Assembly: GCF_000739815.1 (NCBI RefSeq)
Contig: NZ_BBJJ01000001.1
Span: 124,001-188,000, forward strand
Reading direction: 5' to 3'
Origin: Paraburkholderia mimosarum LMG 23256 = NBRC 106338
Lineage (GTDB): Bacteria; Pseudomonadota; Gammaproteobacteria; Burkholderiales; Burkholderiaceae
Length of the DNA: 64,000 nt
Shown: piece after piece, positions 20,540-29,965 of the stretch
Position numbering within the stretch: the first letter of the stretch is position 1
Layout: each line of letters opens with the position of its first letter
The notes under the pieces: generated by a model
The model's input: the letters and a program-made list of their open reading frames with translations, nothing else
What the model was told of the DNA's origin: nothing
Databases searched by the model: none
Translations under genes and position numbers: made by a program

Positions 20540-21346
20540 ATGCGCGCCATGAGTGCGAACCCGGCCAGCAACGCAAATTCCACCGCTCCCGAGAGCGGGG
20601 CTCAAGCGTCCGCGTCCGCCGTCCCGCCATCCGCGACTTTCAGCCCCCTCTATCAGCAGATCAAGGGGCTGATTACGCAGAGCCTCGAGTCGGGCGAATG
20701 GAAGCCCGGCGAAATCATCCCCAGCGAAGTCGAACTGGCCGCCCGCTACAAGGTGAGCCAGGGGACGGTGCGCAAGGCGATCGACGAACTGGCGGCCGAC
20801 AATCTGCTGGTGCGCCGCCAGGGCAAGGGTACGTTTGTTGCGACGCACAACGAAGAGCGCGCCCAGTTTCGCTTCCTGAGGTTACTCGCTGATGACGGCG
20901 CGGAGCACCCGCACGTGAGCAAGCTGCTCGACTGCCGCCGCCTGCGCGCCTCGGCCGAGATCGCGCGCCAGCTCGACCTCAAGCCGTCCGACCCGGTGGT
21001 GCTGATCCGGCGTCTTCTGCAGTTCGACGGCGAAAGCACCGTGCTCGACGAGATCTGGCTGCCCGGCGGCGTGTTCCGCGGGCTCACGAGCGAGCGCCTC
21101 GCCGAATACAAGGGGCCGCTCTACGCGATGTTCGAGACGGAGTTCGGCACGCGCATGATTCGCGCGACGGAAAAGATCCGCGCGGTGGCCGCCGATCCCG
21201 CGGTGGCCGATCTGCTCAAGGTGCCGGCAGGTTTTCCGCTGCTGTCGGTCGAGCGGGTGTCCTATACCTATGGGGACCGGCCGGTCGAAGTGCGCCGCGG
21301 ATGGTATGTCACAACCGGGTACTACTATCAGAACGATTTGAGTTGA
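20540..21346 (+). CDS. GntR-family (HutC subfamily) transcriptional regulator
   Basis: A 268-residue regulator. After a Ser/Ala-rich tail of about 30 residues, the winged helix starts at FSPLYQQIKGLITQSLESGE and includes YKVSQGTVRKAIDELAADNL and RRQGKGTFV. The C-terminal half is a UTRA ligand-binding domain (VLIRRLLQFDGESTVLDEIW to VERVSYTYGDRPVEVRRGWY). It lies between mdh and sdhCDAB and probably senses a TCA-linked or organic-acid metabolite. The ATG at 20540 is chosen, AGGGGG being 13 bases upstream; the ATG at 20549 (MSANPAS) is an alternative. Confidence 0.92.
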   Translation: MRAMSANPASNANSTAPESGAQASASAVPPSATFSPLYQQIKGLITQSLESGEWKPGEIIPSEVELAARYKVSQGTVRKAIDELAADNLLVRRQGKGTFVATHNEERAQFRFLRLLADDGAEHPHVSKLLDCRRLRASAEIARQLDLKPSDPVVLIRRLLQFDGESTVLDEIWLPGGVFRGLTSERLAEYKGPLYAMFETEFGTRMIRATEKIRAVAADPAVADLLKVPAGFPLLSVERVSYTYGDRPVEVRRGWYVTTGYYYQNDLS

Positions 21347-21470
21347 CGGGCGGCCGCGCAAAAGGCGCGGAGCCCTTCCCCAGAGTGCCTTTGCTTGCGC
21401 GCACCACGAGCCTTGCCCGGCGTGGATTTCGCTGCAGCGCGTTATGAAAAGGCGCTAAAATTGCGAGTTA

Positions 21471-21480
21471 GTGTTAACAC
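21471..21480. repeat. 10-bp palindrome in the sdh leader
   Basis: GTGTTAACAC is a perfect palindrome 17 bases before the sdhC start, overlapping the region between a TAAAAT -10-like box (21456–21461) and the ribosome site. It may be a regulator site or chance. Confidence 0.3.
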
Positions 21481-21496
21481 ATAGTAGGGGTCTAGC

Positions 21497-21913
21497 ATGG
21501 CAGAAGCCGCAAAAAAACCGAGGCCGGAATACCGGAACATCGGGCTTGGGCAGATATTGTTCGCATACCGCCTGCCGCTGGCCGGTCGTGTGTCGATCGG
21601 CCACCGCATCAGCGGTGCGTTGTTGTTCCTGTTCCTGCCTTTCATCTTGTTCCTGTTGGACCAGAGCCTCACTTCGGAGCTGAGCTTCGAGGTATTCAAG
21701 GGCTTCCTCTCCAACATCATCGTCAAGCTCATCGTGCTGGTCCTCGGGTGGGCGTTCCTGTTTCACTTCTGCGCCGGCGTGCGTCACCTGTGCATGGATT
21801 TTAGCCATGACCTCGTGAACAAGGAAAAAGGCAAGACGACCTCCCTCGTCGTCGTGATCATCTCCACGGTCCTCACGATCGCCTTCGCGGCAAAACTCTT
21901 CGGAGCGTTCTAA
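21497..21913 (+). CDS. sdhC: Succinate dehydrogenase cytochrome b556 subunit
   Basis: A 138-residue membrane anchor of complex II. Three hydrophobic helices are visible. The quinone/heme-proximal motif is SIGHRISGALLFLFLPFILF, and the second-helix FHFCAGVRHLCMDF contains the histidine expected to ligate heme b. First gene of sdhCDABE. GTAGGGG lies upstream of the ATG at 21497. SdhD begins four bases after its stop. Confidence 0.96.
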   Translation: MAEAAKKPRPEYRNIGLGQILFAYRLPLAGRVSIGHRISGALLFLFLPFILFLLDQSLTSELSFEVFKGFLSNIIVKLIVLVLGWAFLFHFCAGVRHLCMDFSHDLVNKEKGKTTSLVVVIISTVLTIAFAAKLFGAF

Positions 21914-21916
21914 AAA

Positions 21917-22285
21917 ATGTCGGCTAACAACGGTATCGGTCCGAAGCGCCTCGTCGTGGGCGCTCACTACGGCATCCGCGACTGGATCGCACAACGCGCC
22001 ACCGCCGTGATCATGGCGGTCTACACGATCGTGCTGCTCGTCCTGTTCTTCGGCGCGCACGACTTCTCGTACGAAGGCTGGGCCTCGATCTTCGCCGCGC
22101 AGTGGATGAAGCTCGCCACGTTCGTCACCTTCGTCGCGCTGTTCTACCACGCGTGGGTCGGCGTGCGCGACATCTGGATGGACTACATCAAGCCGGTCGG
22201 CCTGCGCATCACGCTGGACGTCCTCACGATCGCATGGCTGCTGGGCAGCCTCGGCTACGCCGCTCAGATTCTCTGGAGAGTGTAA
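21917..22285 (+). CDS. sdhD: Succinate dehydrogenase membrane anchor subunit
   Basis: A 122-residue second anchor of complex II with three hydrophobic helices. [20 protein letters not shown] starts the first helix, and [18 protein letters not shown] in the second contains the heme/quinone-site His and the conserved Asp-Tyr region. It is tightly coupled to sdhC and followed four bases later by sdhA. Confidence 0.95.
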   Translation: MSANNGIGPKRLVVGAHYGIRDWIAQRATAVIMAVYTIVLLVLFFGAHDFSYEGWASIFAAQWMKLATFVTFVALFYHAWVGVRDIWMDYIKPVGLRITLDVLTIAWLLGSLGYAAQILWRV

Positions 22286-22289
22286 AAGA

Positions 22290-24065
22290 ATGGCTGCAAT
22301 CAAGAATTCTCTGCCGCGTCGCAAGTTCGACGTGGTCATCGTCGGCGCAGGCGGCTCGGGGATGCGCGCTTCGCTGCAACTCGCGCGCGCCGGCCTGTCG
22401 GTTTGCGTGCTCTCGAAGGTGTTTCCCACGCGTTCGCACACGGTGGCGGCGCAGGGCGGCATCGGCGCCTCGCTCGGCAACATGAGCGAAGACAACTGGC
22501 ACTACCACTTCTACGACACGATCAAGGGTTCCGACTGGCTCGGCGACCAGGACGCGATCGAGTTCATGTGCCGTGAAGCGCCGAACGCCGTGTACGAGCT
22601 CGAGCACTTCGGCATGCCGTTCGACCGCAACGCCGACGGCACGATCTATCAGCGCCCGTTCGGCGGCCACACGGCCAACTACGGCGAGAAGCCGGTCCAG
22701 CGCGCCTGTGCCGCTGCTGACCGTACCGGCCACGCGCTGCTGCACACGCTGTACCAGCAGAACGTCGCGGCGAAGACCACGTTCTTCGTCGAATGGATGG
22801 CGCTCGACCTGATCCGCGACGCCGATGGCGACGTGCTCGGCGTGACCGCGCTCGAAATGGAAACGGGCGACGTCTACATCCTCGAAGGCAAGACCACGCT
22901 GTTCGCCACGGGCGGCGCGGGCCGCATCTTCGCGGCATCGACCAACGCGTTCATCAACACCGGTGACGGCCTCGGCATGGCGGCCCGCTCGGGCATCGCG
23001 CTGCAGGACATGGAGTTCTGGCAGTTCCACCCGACCGGCGTGGCCGGCGCGGGCGTGCTGATCACGGAAGGCGTGCGCGGCGAAGGCGGCATTCTGCGCA
23101 ACTCGAACGGCGAGCGCTTCATGGAGCGTTACGCGCCGACCCTGAAGGACCTCGCACCGCGCGACTTCGTCTCGCGTTCGATGGACCAGGAAATCAAGGA
23201 AGGCCGCGGCGTGGGTCCGAACAAGGATCACGTGCTGCTCGACCTCTCGCACATCGGCGCTGAGACGATCATGAAGCGTCTGCCGTCGATCCGCGAAATC
23301 GCGCTGAAGTTCGCGAACGTCGACTGCATCAAGGAGCCGATCCCGGTCGTGCCGACCATCCACTACCAGATGGGCGGCATCCCGACGAACATCCACGGTC
23401 AGGTCGTGGGCACGCCGAAGGGCCACGAAGAAGTCGTGAACGGCTTCTACGCCGTGGGCGAGTGCTCGTGCGTTTCCGTGCACGGCGCGAACCGCCTCGG
23501 CACGAACTCGCTGCTCGACCTCGTGGTGTTCGGCCGTGCGGCCGGCAACCACATCGTCAAGCACGTCAAGGAACTGCGCGATCACAAGCCGCTGCCGGCC
23601 GACGCCGCCGACTTCTCGCTCTCGCGCCTTGCCGAACTCGACAAGTCGACCTCGGGCGAGTACGCGCAAAGCGTCGCGAACGACATCCGCGGCACGATGC
23701 AGAAGCACGCTGGCGTGTTCCGCACCTCGAAGCTGCTGGCGGAAGGTGTGCAGGAAATCGCGCAGGTTGCAGAACGCGCGAAGCACATCCACCTGAAGGA
23801 CAAGTCGAAGGTGTTCAACACGGCGCGCGTGGAAGCGCTCGAAGTGGCGAACCTCATTGAAGTTGCGCGCGCAACGATGGTTTCGGCTGAAGCCCGCAAG
23901 GAAAGCCGTGGTGCGCACGCTCAGAGCGACTTCGAACACCGCGACGACGAAAACTGGCTGCGCCATACGCTCTGGTTCAGCGAAGGTGACCGACTCGATT
24001 ACAAGCCGGTCCACATGCAACCGCTGACCGTCGAGTCCGTGCCGCCGAAGGCGCGTACGTTCTAA
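22290..24065 (+). CDS. sdhA: Succinate dehydrogenase flavoprotein subunit
   Basis: A 591-residue flavoprotein that oxidises succinate to fumarate. FAD-binding [20 protein letters not shown] begins near residue 15; His50 in [10 protein letters not shown] is the covalent FAD attachment site. Catalytic stretches include the Arg-bearing [16 protein letters not shown], and the [20 protein letters not shown] segment is classical for SdhA. Length matches the family. FAD attachment would be helped by SdhE, encoded downstream of sdhB. Confidence 0.98.
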   Translation: MAAIKNSLPRRKFDVVIVGAGGSGMRASLQLARAGLSVCVLSKVFPTRSHTVAAQGGIGASLGNMSEDNWHYHFYDTIKGSDWLGDQDAIEFMCREAPNAVYELEHFGMPFDRNADGTIYQRPFGGHTANYGEKPVQRACAAADRTGHALLHTLYQQNVAAKTTFFVEWMALDLIRDADGDVLGVTALEMETGDVYILEGKTTLFATGGAGRIFAASTNAFINTGDGLGMAARSGIALQDMEFWQFHPTGVAGAGVLITEGVRGEGGILRNSNGERFMERYAPTLKDLAPRDFVSRSMDQEIKEGRGVGPNKDHVLLDLSHIGAETIMKRLPSIREIALKFANVDCIKEPIPVVPTIHYQMGGIPTNIHGQVVGTPKGHEEVVNGFYAVGECSCVSVHGANRLGTNSLLDLVVFGRAAGNHIVKHVKELRDHKPLPADAADFSLSRLAELDKSTSGEYAQSVANDIRGTMQKHAGVFRTSKLLAEGVQEIAQVAERAKHIHLKDKSKVFNTARVEALEVANLIEVARATMVSAEARKESRGAHAQSDFEHRDDENWLRHTLWFSEGDRLDYKPVHMQPLTVESVPPKARTF

Positions 24066-24093
24066 GGCACAAGCCAGTCAAAAGGAATCGGAA

Positions 24094-24795
24094 ATGGCCA
24101 AACGTATTTTTGAAGTCTACCGCTACGATCCGGACAAGGACGCAGCGCCGCGCATGCAGACGTACGAGCTGGACCTCACGCACGAGCGCATGCTGCTCGA
24201 CGCGCTGGTGAAGCTCAAGGAAGTGGACGAGACGCTGTCGTTCCGCCGTTCGTGCCGTGAAGGCGTGTGCGGTTCGGACGCCATGAACATCAACGGCAAG
24301 AACGGTCTGGCGTGTCTCACGAACCTGAACGACCTGCCCGCGAAGATCGTGCTGCGTCCGCTGCCGGGCCTGCCCGTCGTGCGCGACCTGATCTGCGACT
24401 TCACGCAGTTCTTCAACCAGTACCACTCGATCAAGCCGTTCCTGATCAACGACACGCCGCCGCCCGAGAAGGAGCGTCTGCAGTCGCCGGAGCAGCGTGA
24501 CGAGCTCGATGGTCTGTACGAGTGTATTCTGTGCGCAAGCTGCTCGACCTCGTGCCCGAGCTTCTGGTGGAACCCGGACAAGTTCGTCGGCCCGGCAGGC
24601 CTCCTGCAGGCTTACCGCTTCATCGCGGACAGCCGCGACGAGGCGACCGGCGAGCGCCTCGATAACCTCGAGGATCCGTATCGTCTGTTCCGTTGCCATA
24701 CGATCATGAACTGCGTCGACGTTTGCCCGAAGGGCCTGAACCCGACCAAGGCGATCGGCAAGATCAAGGAACTGATGTTCCGCCGCGCGGTTTGA
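24094..24795 (+). CDS. sdhB: Succinate dehydrogenase iron-sulfur subunit
   Basis: A 233-residue subunit carrying electrons from FAD to quinone. The 2Fe-2S cysteines are in [20 protein letters not shown] followed by Cys; the 4Fe-4S and 3Fe-4S ligands are in [16 protein letters not shown] and [28 protein letters not shown] precedes the ATG. It lies 28 bases after sdhA. Confidence 0.98.
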   Translation: MAKRIFEVYRYDPDKDAAPRMQTYELDLTHERMLLDALVKLKEVDETLSFRRSCREGVCGSDAMNINGKNGLACLTNLNDLPAKIVLRPLPGLPVVRDLICDFTQFFNQYHSIKPFLINDTPPPEKERLQSPEQRDELDGLYECILCASCSTSCPSFWWNPDKFVGPAGLLQAYRFIADSRDEATGERLDNLEDPYRLFRCHTIMNCVDVCPKGLNPTKAIGKIKELMFRRAV

Positions 24796-24810
24796 TGCTG
24801 CTGTCCGAAA

Positions 24811-25077
24811 ATGGAATCGCACCAGTCTGACCCCCATCGCCGCGCGCGCCTTCGCTGGCGCGCGCGGCGCGGCCTGCTCGAAAACGATCTGATTTTCGAG
24901 CGGTTTTTCGAGCGCTATGAGCATGATCTCAGCGACGCCGACGTGGGCGCACTCACGCGCCTGCTGGAGCTGAGCGATAACGACCTGATGGACTTGCTGC
25001 TCGCGCGCAAGGAACCAGAAGGCGACCTGGCCGACCCGGACGTGAAGCGGGTGCTGGAGCTGCTTCGGAACGTCTGA
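24811..25077 (+). CDS. sdhE: Succinate dehydrogenase FAD-assembly factor
   Basis: An 88-residue SdhE/YgfY protein, which promotes covalent flavinylation of SdhA. The defining RGxxE motif is RRGLLEND (residues 19–26, Arg20-Gly21 and Glu24), in a helical bundle of usual length. The N-terminal ten residues are a His/Ser-rich extension. Its start is 15 bases after sdhB, so complex II and its maturation factor are made together. Confidence 0.95.
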   Translation: MESHQSDPHRRARLRWRARRGLLENDLIFERFFERYEHDLSDADVGALTRLLELSDNDLMDLLLARKEPEGDLADPDVKRVLELLRNV

Positions 25078-25197
25078 GTGCCGTGGCGTCCGCCGCCGCA
25101 GTTGTGCCGCAGTTGTCCAGCTGTGCATGAGTGCGGGCGCCGCGCCGGACGTGCAAAACTATCGAATCCCGTGTTTATCTTCGATTGAGGATGTGCT

Positions 25198-26499
25198 ATG
25201 ACCCCGTCTGATGTAAAAGCCACGCTATCGTTCAGCGACAATTCGCCGAGCGTCGAACTGCCGATCTACCAGGGCTCGATGGGCCCGGATGTGATCGACA
25301 TCCGCAAACTGTACGGTCAGACCGGCAAGTTCACGTATGACCCGGGCTTCATGTCGACGGCGTCGTGCAACTCGGCGATCACGTACATCGACGGGGACAA
25401 GGGCGAGCTGCTCTATCGCGGCTACCCGATCGACAACCTCGCGCAAAACGCCGACTTCCTCGAAACCTGCTACCTGCTGTACCGCGGCGAACTGCCGAAC
25501 GCGGCGCAGAAGGCGGAGTTCGTGAAGACCGTCACGCAGCACACGATGGTTCACGAGCAGATGCAGTTCTTCTTCCGCGGCTTCCGCCGCGACGCGCACC
25601 CGATGGCGATCCTCGTCGCCGCAGTCGGCGCGCTGTCGGCGTTCTACCACGACTCGCTCGACATCAACAACGCGAAGCACCGTGAAGTTTCGGCGATCCG
25701 CATGATCGCGAAGCTGCCGACGCTCGTCGCCATGGCGTACAAGTATTCGATCGGCCAGCCGTTCGTGTACCCGCAGAACAACCTGTCGTACAGCGCGAAC
25801 TTCATGCGCATGATGTTCTCGAACCCGTGCGAAGAGTACAAGGTCAACGACGTGCTCGTGCGCGCGCTCGACCGCATCCTCATCCTGCACGCCGACCACG
25901 AGCAGAACGCTTCGACGTCGACGGTTCGTCTCGCGGGTTCGTCGGGTGCGAATCCGTTCGCGTGTATCGCCGCGGGTATCGCGTGTCTGTGGGGCCCGGC
26001 GCACGGCGGTGCGAACGAAGCCGCGCTGAACATGCTGGAAGAAATCGGCTCGCCGGACAAGATTCCTGAGTTCATCAAGCAGGTGAAGGACAAGAACTCG
26101 GGCGTGAAGCTGATGGGCTTCGGCCACCGCGTGTACAAGAACTACGACCCGCGCGCGAAGCTCATGCGCGAGACGTGCTACGAAGTGCTGAACGAACTCG
26201 GCCTGCACGACGATCCGCTGTTCAAGCTCGCCATGCAGCTCGAAAAGATCGCACTCGAAGACGAATATTTCGTGTCGCGCAAGCTCTACCCGAACGTCGA
26301 CTTCTACTCGGGCATCGTGCAGCGCGCGCTGGGCATCCCGACCTCGATGTTCACCTGCATCTTCGCGATGGCGCGCACCATTGGCTGGATCGCGCAGTGG
26401 AACGAAATGATCGGCGACGCCGAGCAGAAGATCGGCCGTCCGCGTCAGCTCTTCATTGGCGAAACGCCGCGCGAAGCCAAGCCGATCGCGCAACGCTAA
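25198..26499 (+). CDS. gltA: Citrate synthase (type II)
   Basis: A 433-residue citrate synthase condensing oxaloacetate and acetyl-CoA. Catalytic residues are recognised in [13 protein letters not shown] (His), [14 protein letters not shown] (His and substrate Arg) and [11 protein letters not shown] (Asp). The long N-terminal domain with [20 protein letters not shown] is typical of the hexameric type II enzymes of Gram-negatives, which are usually NADH-sensitive. GAGGA precedes the ATG. 120 bases separate it from sdhE and no terminator is seen, so read-through is possible. Confidence 0.98.
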   Translation: MTPSDVKATLSFSDNSPSVELPIYQGSMGPDVIDIRKLYGQTGKFTYDPGFMSTASCNSAITYIDGDKGELLYRGYPIDNLAQNADFLETCYLLYRGELPNAAQKAEFVKTVTQHTMVHEQMQFFFRGFRRDAHPMAILVAAVGALSAFYHDSLDINNAKHREVSAIRMIAKLPTLVAMAYKYSIGQPFVYPQNNLSYSANFMRMMFSNPCEEYKVNDVLVRALDRILILHADHEQNASTSTVRLAGSSGANPFACIAAGIACLWGPAHGGANEAALNMLEEIGSPDKIPEFIKQVKDKNSGVKLMGFGHRVYKNYDPRAKLMRETCYEVLNELGLHDDPLFKLAMQLEKIALEDEYFVSRKLYPNVDFYSGIVQRALGIPTSMFTCIFAMARTIGWIAQWNEMIGDAEQKIGRPRQLFIGETPREAKPIAQR

Positions 26500-26558
26500 G
26501 CCGCTACTACTGCGGCACGCAGCGCGCGTTTTGCGCGTTGCGCGCCAGCGGGAATAGA

Positions 26559-26596
26559 AACGCCCCGACGGGTTACGACACGTCGGGGCGTTTTCC
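26559..26596 (+). terminator. Intrinsic terminator of gltA
   Basis: A 12-bp stem, AACGCCCCGACG (26559–26570) with CGTCGGGGCGTT (26581–26592), is followed by a T-rich run. It closes the sdh–gltA unit. Confidence 0.9.
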
Positions 26597-26772
26597 TTTT
26601 CCTTTTCCTGTCGGGCGCGCCTGTGCGCGTGCTCACGCTGCTTTTCCGCACGCCGGAACCGCGCGATCGCGGCGAGTCCGCATGGCCATTACCTCCGACG
26701 TAATCGCCAGCGGGCACCGCATCACGGATCATGGCGCTCACGCACTCAACCCAGGCGCAAGGAGCGACGACC

Positions 26773-27621
26773 ATGGCACGCGACACCCTCAACGCCCGCC
26801 AACCGGGCTACATCCGCATCGACGACGACACCGCATTGCACTTTAGCGACTGGGGCGATGGCGCGCCGCTCGTGTTCCTTTCGGGCTGGACGCTCGACGC
26901 CGACATGTGGAACTATCAACGCGCGCCGCTCGCGGCCGCGGGCTTTCGCTGCGTGGCGTACGACCGCCGCGGGCACGGCCGTTCGAGCGACCCTGGGCGC
27001 GGCTACGACTACGACACGCTCGCCGACGACCTCGAAGCCGTACTCGACGCACGCAGCCTCGCGCGCGTGACGCTGGTCGGCCATTCGTTCGCGAGCGGGG
27101 AGATCGTGCGCTATTTGAGCCGCCACGGCTCGCGCCGCGTGGCGGGCATCGTGCTGGTGTCCCCGGCGTCGACGCCATACCTGCTCAAGACCGCCGACAA
27201 TCCCGCAGGGCTCGATGCGAGCCTCTTCGAAGCCTCGATCGCCGAGATGTGCGCTTCATTCCCCGACTGGATCGAACGACGCGCCGAGGCCTACTTCAGC
27301 CCCGGCACTTCGCGCACGGCCATTCAGTGGACAGCAGACATGATGCTGCGCACGTCGTTCTTCGCGGCAATACAGCTACCCCGCGTGCAGATGGCCACCG
27401 ATTTTCGCCGCGAACTGGCCGCGATCGACGTGCCCGCTCTCGTGTTGCACGGCGATTGCGATGCCTCGGCGCCGCTCGCGATCACCGGGGCTCCCACTGC
27501 TGCCGCACTCGCGCGCGCAACGCTGAAAGTCTACGAAGGCGGCACGCATGGCATGTACTTCAACCACGCGGCACGCGTGACCGAAGATATACGCGCGTTC
27601 GTCACGCACTGGCAGGCATGA
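26773..27621 (+). CDS. Alpha/beta hydrolase (haloperoxidase-like)
   Basis: A 282-residue alpha/beta-hydrolase. The oxyanion region is FLSGWTLDADMW, the nucleophile elbow GHSFAS holds the catalytic Ser, the acid is likely in VLHGDCDASAPL and the His in YEGGTHGMYFNH. AYDRRGHGRSSDP is typical of the non-heme chloroperoxidase/esterase group. Substrate unknown. AAGGAG lies 8 bases before the ATG at 26773, so I prefer it to the ATG at 26731. Confidence 0.9.
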   Translation: MARDTLNARQPGYIRIDDDTALHFSDWGDGAPLVFLSGWTLDADMWNYQRAPLAAAGFRCVAYDRRGHGRSSDPGRGYDYDTLADDLEAVLDARSLARVTLVGHSFASGEIVRYLSRHGSRRVAGIVLVSPASTPYLLKTADNPAGLDASLFEASIAEMCASFPDWIERRAEAYFSPGTSRTAIQWTADMMLRTSFFAAIQLPRVQMATDFRRELAAIDVPALVLHGDCDASAPLAITGAPTAAALARATLKVYEGGTHGMYFNHAARVTEDIRAFVTHWQA

Positions 27622-27843
27622 AGCGCCCGGCCGCCGCGCAGCGGCAATACGCGGTAATCGGGGCACGGGCAATGCACCCGCCACGAAAGGAATAGCGCCT
27701 CGATGCCCTTCGTTTTGCAGATGACACGCTAGCCGCGCGAACGAACTCGCGCGCGGCGCGTGCAAGGCGTAACGATGGAGTCTTCACGGCCTTGGCGTGC
27801 AGCCCGCGCGCCGCGCGGCCGGTCCATCGCGAGGGGCGACATC

Positions 27844-28329
27844 ATGCGCAAACTTCTCGCCTTCAATGTGCTGGCCTGCCTGCTGGGCGCCTGCTCGGTG
27901 CCGGTTGCGTCGCAGCAGCCCGCAGACGGGTCTTATTACCCGCCACCCGCATGCCGCACCGTCACCGGCACCGCCGAGATCGACGGCGCGCCGCAACTGA
28001 TCAGCGGCCTCGCGTGCCTGCAGCCCGACGGCACCTGGCAGATCGTGCAGAGTAACGACGGTACGCTGGTCTACCCGGCGGCATGGACCGACTCGACCAC
28101 CTGGTACGCCGGACCGTGGTACGGCTGGTGGCCCCCCGTGTTCGTGGGCGGCTCGTTCGTGTTCATCGACCGCTTTCATCATTTTCATCACATGGATCAT
28201 GTCCATCCCGGCGGCCCTCACATGCATCCGGTTTCGGGCATGCATGGTGGCTTCCACGGCGGGCACGGCGGCGTCTGGAACGGCATGGGCCACGCCGGCG
28301 GCATGGGAAGCGGCGGCCCACATCGCTGA
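27844..28329 (+). CDS. His/Met/Gly-rich lipoprotein of unknown function
   Basis: A 161-residue predicted lipoprotein. The N-terminus MRKLLAFNVLACLLGAC has a lipobox. The middle has an aromatic region (WYAGPWYGWWPPVFVGGSFV). The last 50 or so residues contain 13 His and 5 Met among many Gly, in runs such as FHHFHHMDHVH and MHGGFHGGHGG. Such a tail can bind copper, nickel or zinc, which is inference only. GAGGGGCGAC precedes the ATG. No partner gene suggests a pathway. Confidence 0.85.
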   Translation: MRKLLAFNVLACLLGACSVPVASQQPADGSYYPPPACRTVTGTAEIDGAPQLISGLACLQPDGTWQIVQSNDGTLVYPAAWTDSTTWYAGPWYGWWPPVFVGGSFVFIDRFHHFHHMDHVHPGGPHMHPVSGMHGGFHGGHGGVWNGMGHAGGMGSGGPHR

Positions 28330-28379
28330 AGGCGCCGCATATCCAGTTAGTTCTGTTTTGCGGCAGGCTAGCCGGTTCG

Positions 28380-29315
28380 CTAGAACTGATAGTTGATCGA
28401 CACGTCGCAAACGCCGCCCGTCTTCGTCCGGATGACGGGGCTGTTCGTGGCGCTGCCGAGCAGCCGCTTGATGGCGCCGTCGGCGCTCACGAACCAGTGA
28501 TCGTTGATGAAGTAGACCATCGTGATGCCGAAGCCGGCCGACTTGAGGCCCGCGCTCGCGTTGTATTGACGGTAGCCCGATGCGGCCGACTGCTGCGGCG
28601 TCACGCCGAACCAGCTCTGCATGTAGTTCGAGTCGGCGAACGTGACCGAGGGGCCCGCGAACCAGTAGAACGTCTCATTGCTGCCCGGCAGCGGCATGTA
28701 GGCGCCGAGGTCGGCAGTCCAGCCGTTCGAGCCGCCAAAACTGCGCGTGAAGGCGGCGCGGAACACGAGCGGAAAGTCCTTCGAAATCACATACTCGCCC
28801 GCGATCTTCATTTCGGGCGCCGGGTTGATATTGCCCATGCCGTGCAGCCGCGTCGGATCGTCCTGGCCGCGCCGGCCGAGGTCGTAGGCCGCGGCGACGC
28901 TCACGCGCCAGTTCTGTCCCTGCAGCACGTTCACGCCGAAGCCCTCGCCGGTCGAGCCGAACAGGATGTCCTTGTAGCGGATGTCGATGCTCGGCCCGAC
29001 CATCGTGTGATAACGGTTCGATCCGTCGTAGCGCGGCTGGAAGGCCGCGCCCACGCCGATCTGCGCCTCGAGGTCTGGGCGGTTCGGCTCGAACAGCTTT
29101 TCGAGCGGGATGCCTGCGGAGTATTGCCATTCGCCGAGCGGCGAGGGCGTTTGCGCCTCGGCGCGCGGTGCGAGCGCGGCGAGGGCGCACGTTGCCACAG
29201 CGAGTGGCGCGCGCCGGGTCGCGAGGAAGGCGATGGGCGAGGCCCGCGAGCGGCGCGACGCCGTTGCGTTCGTTCTTCTTGTTCGCGTGTGCGCGGTGCG
29301 GATTGCGAGTGGCAT
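28380..29315 (-). CDS. MipA/OmpV family outer-membrane protein
   Basis: A 311-residue outer-membrane beta-barrel of the MipA/OmpV family, known as a scaffold for murein enzymes or as a porin-like protein. Family stretches are IGVGAAFQPRYDGSNRYHTM, GFGVNVLQG, DLGAYMPLPGSNETFYWFAG and the C-terminal aromatic VSINYQF expected for barrel assembly. The signal region is long (about 55 residues) and Arg-rich before APLAVATCALAALAPRAEAQ. GGAGG sits six bases before the ATG at 29315; a shorter, more typical signal could start inside. Confidence 0.88.
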   Translation of the reverse strand: MPLAIRTAHTRTRRTNATASRRSRASPIAFLATRRAPLAVATCALAALAPRAEAQTPSPLGEWQYSAGIPLEKLFEPNRPDLEAQIGVGAAFQPRYDGSNRYHTMVGPSIDIRYKDILFGSTGEGFGVNVLQGQNWRVSVAAAYDLGRRGQDDPTRLHGMGNINPAPEMKIAGEYVISKDFPLVFRAAFTRSFGGSNGWTADLGAYMPLPGSNETFYWFAGPSVTFADSNYMQSWFGVTPQQSAASGYRQYNASAGLKSAGFGITMVYFINDHWFVSADGAIKRLLGSATNSPVIRTKTGGVCDVSINYQF

Positions 29316-29487
29316 GGAGCCTCCGTGTTTGCCGGGTCGGCCGCGGCGTTGTTCGTTAGTGTTATGGAACCACAAAGTGGAACTTCCTGTGGCCGAGCCT
29401 GCCACGCAAACCTTATGCCTGTTTTTTCAGTGGTCCACCCAAGCGACGTGGAGGGATCTGTCGCGCAAGGCAGGGAATCGGCGAGAA

Positions 29488-29504
29488 ATAGTCAGTATGA
29501 CTAT
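29488..29504. repeat. 17-bp inverted repeat, possible operator
   Basis: ATAGTCA, three spacer bases and TGACTAT form a perfect 7-3-7 inverted repeat, AT-rich within GC-rich surroundings. It is about 170 bases before the mipA-like start and 460 before leuC. The form fits a dimeric regulator site. Confidence 0.45.
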
Positions 29505-29705
29505 GTAATAACGTTGGCCTCCCGCCTTGACTCATGCCGCACCGGCGGCAGTTCGCCGACATCCTTGCCTCGCGGCGCCTCTTTTGGGATTAAACCCTTG
29601 CGCCAGATTGCCGTTAGACAGGTATGGACGTCGGTCGAGCGGCCCCCCCTGTGTCGCGAGATTCGAAGCCCATGTCGCTCCGCCACTCACAGCGGTAGTC
29701 ACCAT

Positions 29706-29741
29706 GCGCCGGTCGCCGTTCGGGCCGGCGCATCTCTTTTT
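29706..29741 (+). promoter_or_regulatory. Terminator-like hairpin upstream of leuC
   Basis: GCGCCGG (29706–29712) pairs perfectly with CCGGCGC (29725–29731), and five T follow at 29737–29741. A near-copy of the left arm, GCGCCCGGTCGCC, occurs at 29749–29761 and could compete for the right arm. It may be a weak terminator or a leader structure. Confidence 0.4.
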
Positions 29742-29783
29742 GTCCCGGCGCCCGGTCGCCCGAGCACCCTGGCGGCAAGCTTG

Positions 29784-29819
29784 CCCGTCTTCGCGCGTAG
29801 CGGCATGCCGCTCGACGGG
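29784..29819. repeat. Nested inverted repeat upstream of leuC
   Basis: CCCGTC (29784–29789) pairs with GACGGG (29814–29819), enclosing a perfect palindrome AGCGGCATGCCGCT (29799–29812). The element would form a long imperfect hairpin in RNA about 150 bases before leuC. Function unknown. Confidence 0.4.
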
Positions 29820-29965
29820 TAACGCTGATACAGGTATCGCGACTACCACCCAACTCCCTGTTTTTTATCGCTTTTTTCTCTGCTGGACCTGTGGTGGCCG
29901 GGCTTCGCGTGGCATAATCGGTACACATCTGTATTGCCCCGCAGTCATCCATTTCCCCGCACATC

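Larger units (their letters stand above)
29316..29965. other. Intergenic region between mipA-like gene and leuC
   Basis: These 650 bases hold no gene I can support. Small open frames on both strands lack ribosome sites and resemble nothing. The region includes a 7-3-7 inverted repeat (29488–29504), two GC-rich hairpins (29706–29741 and 29784–29819) and, near leuC, a CATAAT (29913–29918) that could be its -10 box. I saw no Leu-rich leader peptide. Confidence 0.6.

Noticed and set aside
29659..29668. TTCGAA within an AGATTCGAAG context suggested a tRNA T-loop
   Set aside because: The flanking bases do not form a T-stem and no acceptor or anticodon arms can be drawn.
29532..29849. Minus-strand frame of about 105 codons upstream of leuC
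   Set aside because: No ribosome site, no recognisable domain and Arg/Gly-rich composition; overlaps hairpins better explained as control structure.
29850..29965. Search for a leucine-rich leader peptide ahead of leuC
   Set aside because: None of the frames has a run of Leu codons, so classical leu attenuation is not supported.
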